From the NCBI GenBank assembly GCA_042088875.1, contig JBELLF010000036.1:1-9852 (forward strand): a DNA stretch of 9,852 nt, read 5' to 3'. The notes below the pieces were generated by a model that saw nothing but the letters and a program-made list of their open reading frames with translations, made no database searches and had not been told where the DNA came from. This document shows, piece after piece, positions 7,548 to 9,852 of this stretch (position 1 is its first letter; each line of letters opens with the position of its first letter). Position numbers and translations under genes: made by a program. The DNA is from Marisimplicoccus framensis_A. GTDB lineage: Bacteria > Bacteroidota > Bacteroidia > Flavobacteriales > Flavobacteriaceae.

Positions 7548-8128
7548 TGATTACATATATCAAAGGAGAACTAATTGAAAAAACACCTACAAAGATTGTA
7601 ATTGAATCTTATGGAATAGGTTATGAAATAAATATATCTCTAAATACTTATGAGAGAATTCCAAATGATAAAAACATTAAAATTTACACATATCTTCAAA
7701 GAAAAGAAGATTCTGATATATTGTTCGGATTTAATGAAGAGTCTGAGAGAGCTATATTTCAACAACTAATATCAATTTCTGGAATTGGTCCTAGTACAGC
7801 AAGAACAATTTTATCATCAATTTCTCCAAAAGAAATTCAAGATGCGGTATGGTCAGAAGATGTAGAAAGAATAAAATCTATTAAAGGAATTGGATTAAAA
7901 ACTGCTCAGAGATTAATAATAGAATTGAAAGATAAAGTAGAATTATTTGATAAAAAAGATTTAGATTTATCAGGTGAAACTTATGACATAAAAAAAGAAG
8001 CTTTACTAGCTTTGTCAGTCCTAGGTTTTAATAAATCCAAATCAGAAAAAATAGTAAGTAAAATTTATTTTGAAAATAAAGAAATAGAGCTCCAAGAATT
8101 AATTAAACAATCATTAAATAAATTATAA
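7547..8128 (+). CDS. ruvA: Holliday junction branch migration protein RuvA
   Basis: RuvA tetramers bind the four-way junction and load RuvB rings on opposite arms. The N-terminal OB-fold starts with MITYIKGELIEKTPTKIVIE. Two helix-hairpin-helix motifs follow: ISGIGPSTA (77-85) and IKGIGLKTA (112-120). The C-terminal domain III (about 147-193, with EALLALSVLGF) is the part that contacts RuvB. The 193 residues are full length for flavobacterial RuvA. The ATG overlaps the maeB stop by one base, and the stop is followed by a single base before gcvH. In many flavobacteria I would expect sprA in that position. There is no Shine-Dalgarno sequence, so translation probably depends on coupling to maeB. 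Confidence 0.97.
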   Translation: MITYIKGELIEKTPTKIVIESYGIGYEINISLNTYERIPNDKNIKIYTYLQRKEDSDILFGFNEESERAIFQQLISISGIGPSTARTILSSISPKEIQDAVWSEDVERIKSIKGIGLKTAQRLIIELKDKVELFDKKDLDLSGETYDIKKEALLALSVLGFNKSKSEKIVSKIYFENKEIELQELIKQSLNKL

Positions 8129-8129
8129 T

Positions 8130-8510
8130 ATGAATATTCCAGAAGAACTAAGATATACCCAAGAGCATGAGTGGGTTAAATTAGACGGTAATATTGCTAC
8201 TGTTGGTATTACAGATTTTGCTCAAAGTGAACTTGGTGATATTGTATATCTTGAAATTGATACACTAGATGCTGAGATTAACTCAAACGATGTTTTTGGC
8301 ACAGTTGAAGCAGTTAAAACTGTTTCAGATTTATTCATGCCTGTAAATGGTAAAGTTATTGATATTAATTCCTCTCTTGAAGATAATCCTGAGGTTGTAA
8401 ATGATGACCCATATGGGAAAGGTTGGATAATAAAGATTGAGGTTTCTAATCCATCTGAAGTTGACACTCTAATGAGTTCTGAAGAATATAAAAATTTAAT
8501 AGGTAGATAA
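8130..8510 (+). CDS. gcvH: Glycine cleavage system H protein
   Basis: GcvH is the lipoylated carrier that shuttles the aminomethyl group between the P, T and L proteins of the glycine cleavage complex. The 126 residues show the family pattern: RYTQEHEWV near the N-terminus, GITDFAQSELGDIVY (26-40), and the lipoylation site in GTVEAVKTVSDL with the modified lysine at K63. The C-terminal NDDPYGKGWI motif is also present. Other glycine cleavage genes are not nearby, which is common in Bacteroidetes, where gcvH often stands apart. It begins one base after the ruvA stop and probably shares its transcript. It is followed by the largest intergenic gap in the window. Confidence 0.98.
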   Translation: MNIPEELRYTQEHEWVKLDGNIATVGITDFAQSELGDIVYLEIDTLDAEINSNDVFGTVEAVKTVSDLFMPVNGKVIDINSSLEDNPEVVNDDPYGKGWIIKIEVSNPSEVDTLMSSEEYKNLIGR

Positions 8511-8582
8511 AAAAAATAAAGAATTAACTAACTATATGAAATAAGTATATTTTTTTATAGATTAGTACTTTAAAATAGTTCA
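8511..8582. other. 72-bp AT-rich intergenic gap before tonB
   Basis: This is the longest non-coding stretch in the window. It is almost entirely A/T, with a T-run at 8550-8556 and TATATTTT at 8546-8553, a weak relative of the TAnnTTTG box. It probably holds a promoter for tonB or an end point for the maeB-ruvA-gcvH transcript, but I see no clear hairpin terminator or complete promoter consensus. Confidence 0.3.
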
Positions 8583-9287
8583 ATGCAAGCGAAAAAAAAT
8601 CCAAAAGCTGATTTAAATAAAGACAGGAATCTTTATTTTGTAATAGGTCTTACACTTGTTTTAGGTGTTACTTGGGGTGCTATTGAGTACAAAACATATG
8701 AAAAAGTTTTTGATCTTTCTTCGTTAGATATACTTGAAGATGATGATGAGGATATTCCTATCACAGAGCAGCTAAAAACTCCACCTCCACCTCCACCTCC
8801 TCCACCCGCACCAGAAGTGATTGAAGTTGTTGAGGACGAAGAAGAGGTTGAAGAAACTGTAATAGAGTCAACAGAAACTGATCAAGATGAAATTATAATT
8901 GAAGAAATTGAAGTTGAAGATGAATTTGATGATATTGATGTTCCTTTTGCTGTAATTGAGGATGTTCCAGTTTTTCCTGGATGTGAATCTGTTGCAAAAT
9001 CTGAAAGAAGAGCTTGTTTCCAAGATAAAATTAATCAACACATTAGAAGAAACTTTAGATACCCAGAAATTGCTCAAGAAATGGGTATTCAAGGTAGAGT
9101 ATACGTCAACTTTATTATTGCTAAAGATGGTTCGATTACTAATATTAGAATGAGAGGCCCAGATAAAAATCTTGAAAATGAAGCGCAGAGAATAATTAGT
9201 AGACTTCCTCAAATGACACCCGGAAAGCAACGAGGAAGACCTGTAAGGGTTCCATTTAGTATTCCGATTACATTCAGACTTCAATAA
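8583..9287 (+). CDS. tonB: TonB-family energy transducer
   Basis: TonB proteins couple the proton motive force, via ExbB/ExbD, to TonB-dependent receptors in the outer membrane. The N-terminus is short and basic, followed by one membrane anchor (residues 17-34, LYFVIGLTLVLGV). The periplasmic spacer begins with nine prolines (67-75) and continues as a strongly acidic stretch; no Lys or Arg occurs from 67 to 138. The C-terminal TonB domain includes NFRYPEIAQEMGIQGRVYV (157-175) and ends in IPITFRLQ. Two cysteines (C134 in FPGCES, C145 in ACF) match a pair common in Bacteroidetes TonB proteins and may form a disulfide. No exbB/exbD or receptor genes are adjacent, so its receptor partners cannot be told from context. 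'tonB' is used at family level, since these genomes usually encode several. Confidence 0.92.
   Translation: MQAKKNPKADLNKDRNLYFVIGLTLVLGVTWGAIEYKTYEKVFDLSSLDILEDDDEDIPITEQLKTPPPPPPPPPAPEVIEVVEDEEEVEETVIESTETDQDEIIIEEIEVEDEFDDIDVPFAVIEDVPVFPGCESVAKSERRACFQDKINQHIRRNFRYPEIAQEMGIQGRVYVNFIIAKDGSITNIRMRGPDKNLENEAQRIISRLPQMTPGKQRGRPVRVPFSIPITFRLQ
8781..8807 (+). repeat. Proline-codon microsatellite in tonB
   Basis: Alternating CCA and CCT codons (CCACCT three times in a row, then CCTCCACCC) encode the nine-proline run. Such short in-frame repeats could vary in length by slippage without breaking the frame in steps of three bases. The run starts the periplasmic spacer, where length changes are likely to be tolerated. 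Confidence 0.8.
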
Positions 9288-9311
9288 AGGATATTTCCTA
9301 AATATAAATTA

Positions 9312-9852
9312 ATGTCTGATACTTTAAATATAAAGCAAGCGTCTTTATTTTCTCAAACTCTTATTTTAATTAAACACAGACTATCTCTTAGTGTTGTTTT
9401 TTCATCAGTTTGTTCATATTTAATAGCTTTTGATATTTTTTCATTAAAAACATTTTTACTTCTTATTGTAGGTGGATTTTTTGTAGTTGGTTCTTCAAAT
9501 GGTTTTAATCAAGTTATTGAGAGAAGAAGAGATGCATTGATGACTAGAACATCTTTTAGGCCCATTCCAAGTGGAGTGATGACACTTAATCAAGCAGTTT
9601 TTATATGTTCTTTTCTAAGCTTGTTAGGATTAACTATGCTTTACATAATCAATTATAGAACGGCATTCTTTGGGCTTGTATCAATGATTATTTATTTAGC
9701 ACTATATACACCCTTAAAACCTGTAACTCCCTTATCTGTATTTTTTGGAGCTATTCCTGGAGCTATTCCTTTTATGTTGGGATGGGTTGCAGTTACAGAT
9801 AGATTTTCAATTGAAACAGGAATTCTCTTTATGATTCAATTCTTTTGGCAAT
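9312..9852 (+). CDS. cyoE: Protoheme IX farnesyltransferase (heme O synthase), 3'-truncated by the window edge
   Basis: This membrane prenyltransferase adds a farnesyl group to heme B, giving heme O, the precursor of heme A used by the aa3 oxidase encoded upstream. The frame is open from ATG 9312 to the window end: 180 codons of about 300 expected. The UbiA-family site is recognisable as N66, E70 and D74 in NQVIERRRDALMTRT, followed by FRPIPSG (82-88). YTPLK (132-136) and the GAIPGAIPFMLGW helix (146-158) are also typical of the CyoE/CtaB group. The acidic residues of the first motif are spaced as in heme O synthases rather than MenA or UbiA. It starts 24 bases after tonB. In flavobacteria, oxidase subunit III genes commonly follow; they would lie outside the window. 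Confidence 0.93.
   Translation, partial: MSDTLNIKQASLFSQTLILIKHRLSLSVVFSSVCSYLIAFDIFSLKTFLLLIVGGFFVVGSSNGFNQVIERRRDALMTRTSFRPIPSGVMTLNQAVFICSFLSLLGLTMLYIINYRTAFFGLVSMIIYLALYTPLKPVTPLSVFFGAIPGAIPFMLGWVAVTDRFSIETGILFMIQFFWQ

Noticed and set aside
8868..9284. 138-codon antisense open frame inside tonB
   Set aside because: Asn/Ser/Phe-rich composition expected from the complement of AT-rich coding DNA; no recognisable domain, and it is fully covered by a clear TonB domain.
9291..9305. ATATTT-CCT-AAATAT inverted repeat between tonB and cyoE
   Set aside because: A six-base all-A/T stem is expected by chance in DNA this AT-rich and is too weak for a terminator.
1..9852. Mobile elements, CRISPR arrays, tRNA or rRNA genes, defence or biosynthetic islands
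   Set aside because: I found no transposase or integrase motif, no spaced direct-repeat array, no tRNA-like cloverleaf and no gene outside known core families. Coding covers nearly the whole window.

Overview
The window is a compact, strongly AT-rich stretch with nine genes, all on the + strand: seven complete and one cut at each edge. Nearly every family present has the form typical of Bacteroidetes, in particular Flavobacteriia. These include alternative complex III feeding an A1-type cytochrome c oxidase, a two-cysteine TonB with an acidic spacer, a 759-residue MaeB, start codons without Shine-Dalgarno sequences, and candidate TAnnTTTG promoter boxes. Very short gaps (1 to 72 bp) and the apparent absence of some genes usually found at this locus suggest a streamlined, probably marine, flavobacterium. 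The habitat is an inference.

Bases 1-4193 hold the end of a respiratory operon. It contains the last subunit of the quinol:cytochrome c oxidoreductase (ActF, missing its N-terminus), then cytochrome c oxidase subunit II (CoxB, CuA site) and subunit I (CoxA, hemes a/a3-CuB). Together they carry electrons from menaquinol through ACIII to oxygen. ACIII and the aa3 oxidase form a physical supercomplex in Flavobacterium johnsoniae, which fits their tight spacing here. The first gene of the heme O/A pathway (cyoE/ctaB, cut at the right edge) closes the window and supplies the cofactor for CoxA.

Bases 4194-8510 hold housekeeping genes: ruvB and ruvA (Holliday junction branch migration) separated by maeB (malic enzyme with a phosphotransacetylase-like tail), then gcvH (lipoyl carrier of the glycine cleavage system). 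A 28-bp imperfect inverted repeat fills much of the coxA-ruvB gap. A near-identical 16-bp AT-rich element containing a Bacteroidetes-type -7 box lies before both ruvB and maeB.

Bases 8511-9852 hold the largest gap (72 bp), a tonB-family energy transducer and the partial cyoE.

I see no clearly novel multi-gene system. The most informative feature is an absence. In many gliding flavobacteria, as I recall, the very large sprA gene (type IX secretion translocon) lies between ruvA and gcvH. Here those two genes are one base apart. The other points worth checking are the inverted repeat and shared promoter-like element, the in-frame 15-bp repeat in actF, and the His/Asp-rich N-terminal tract of CoxA.
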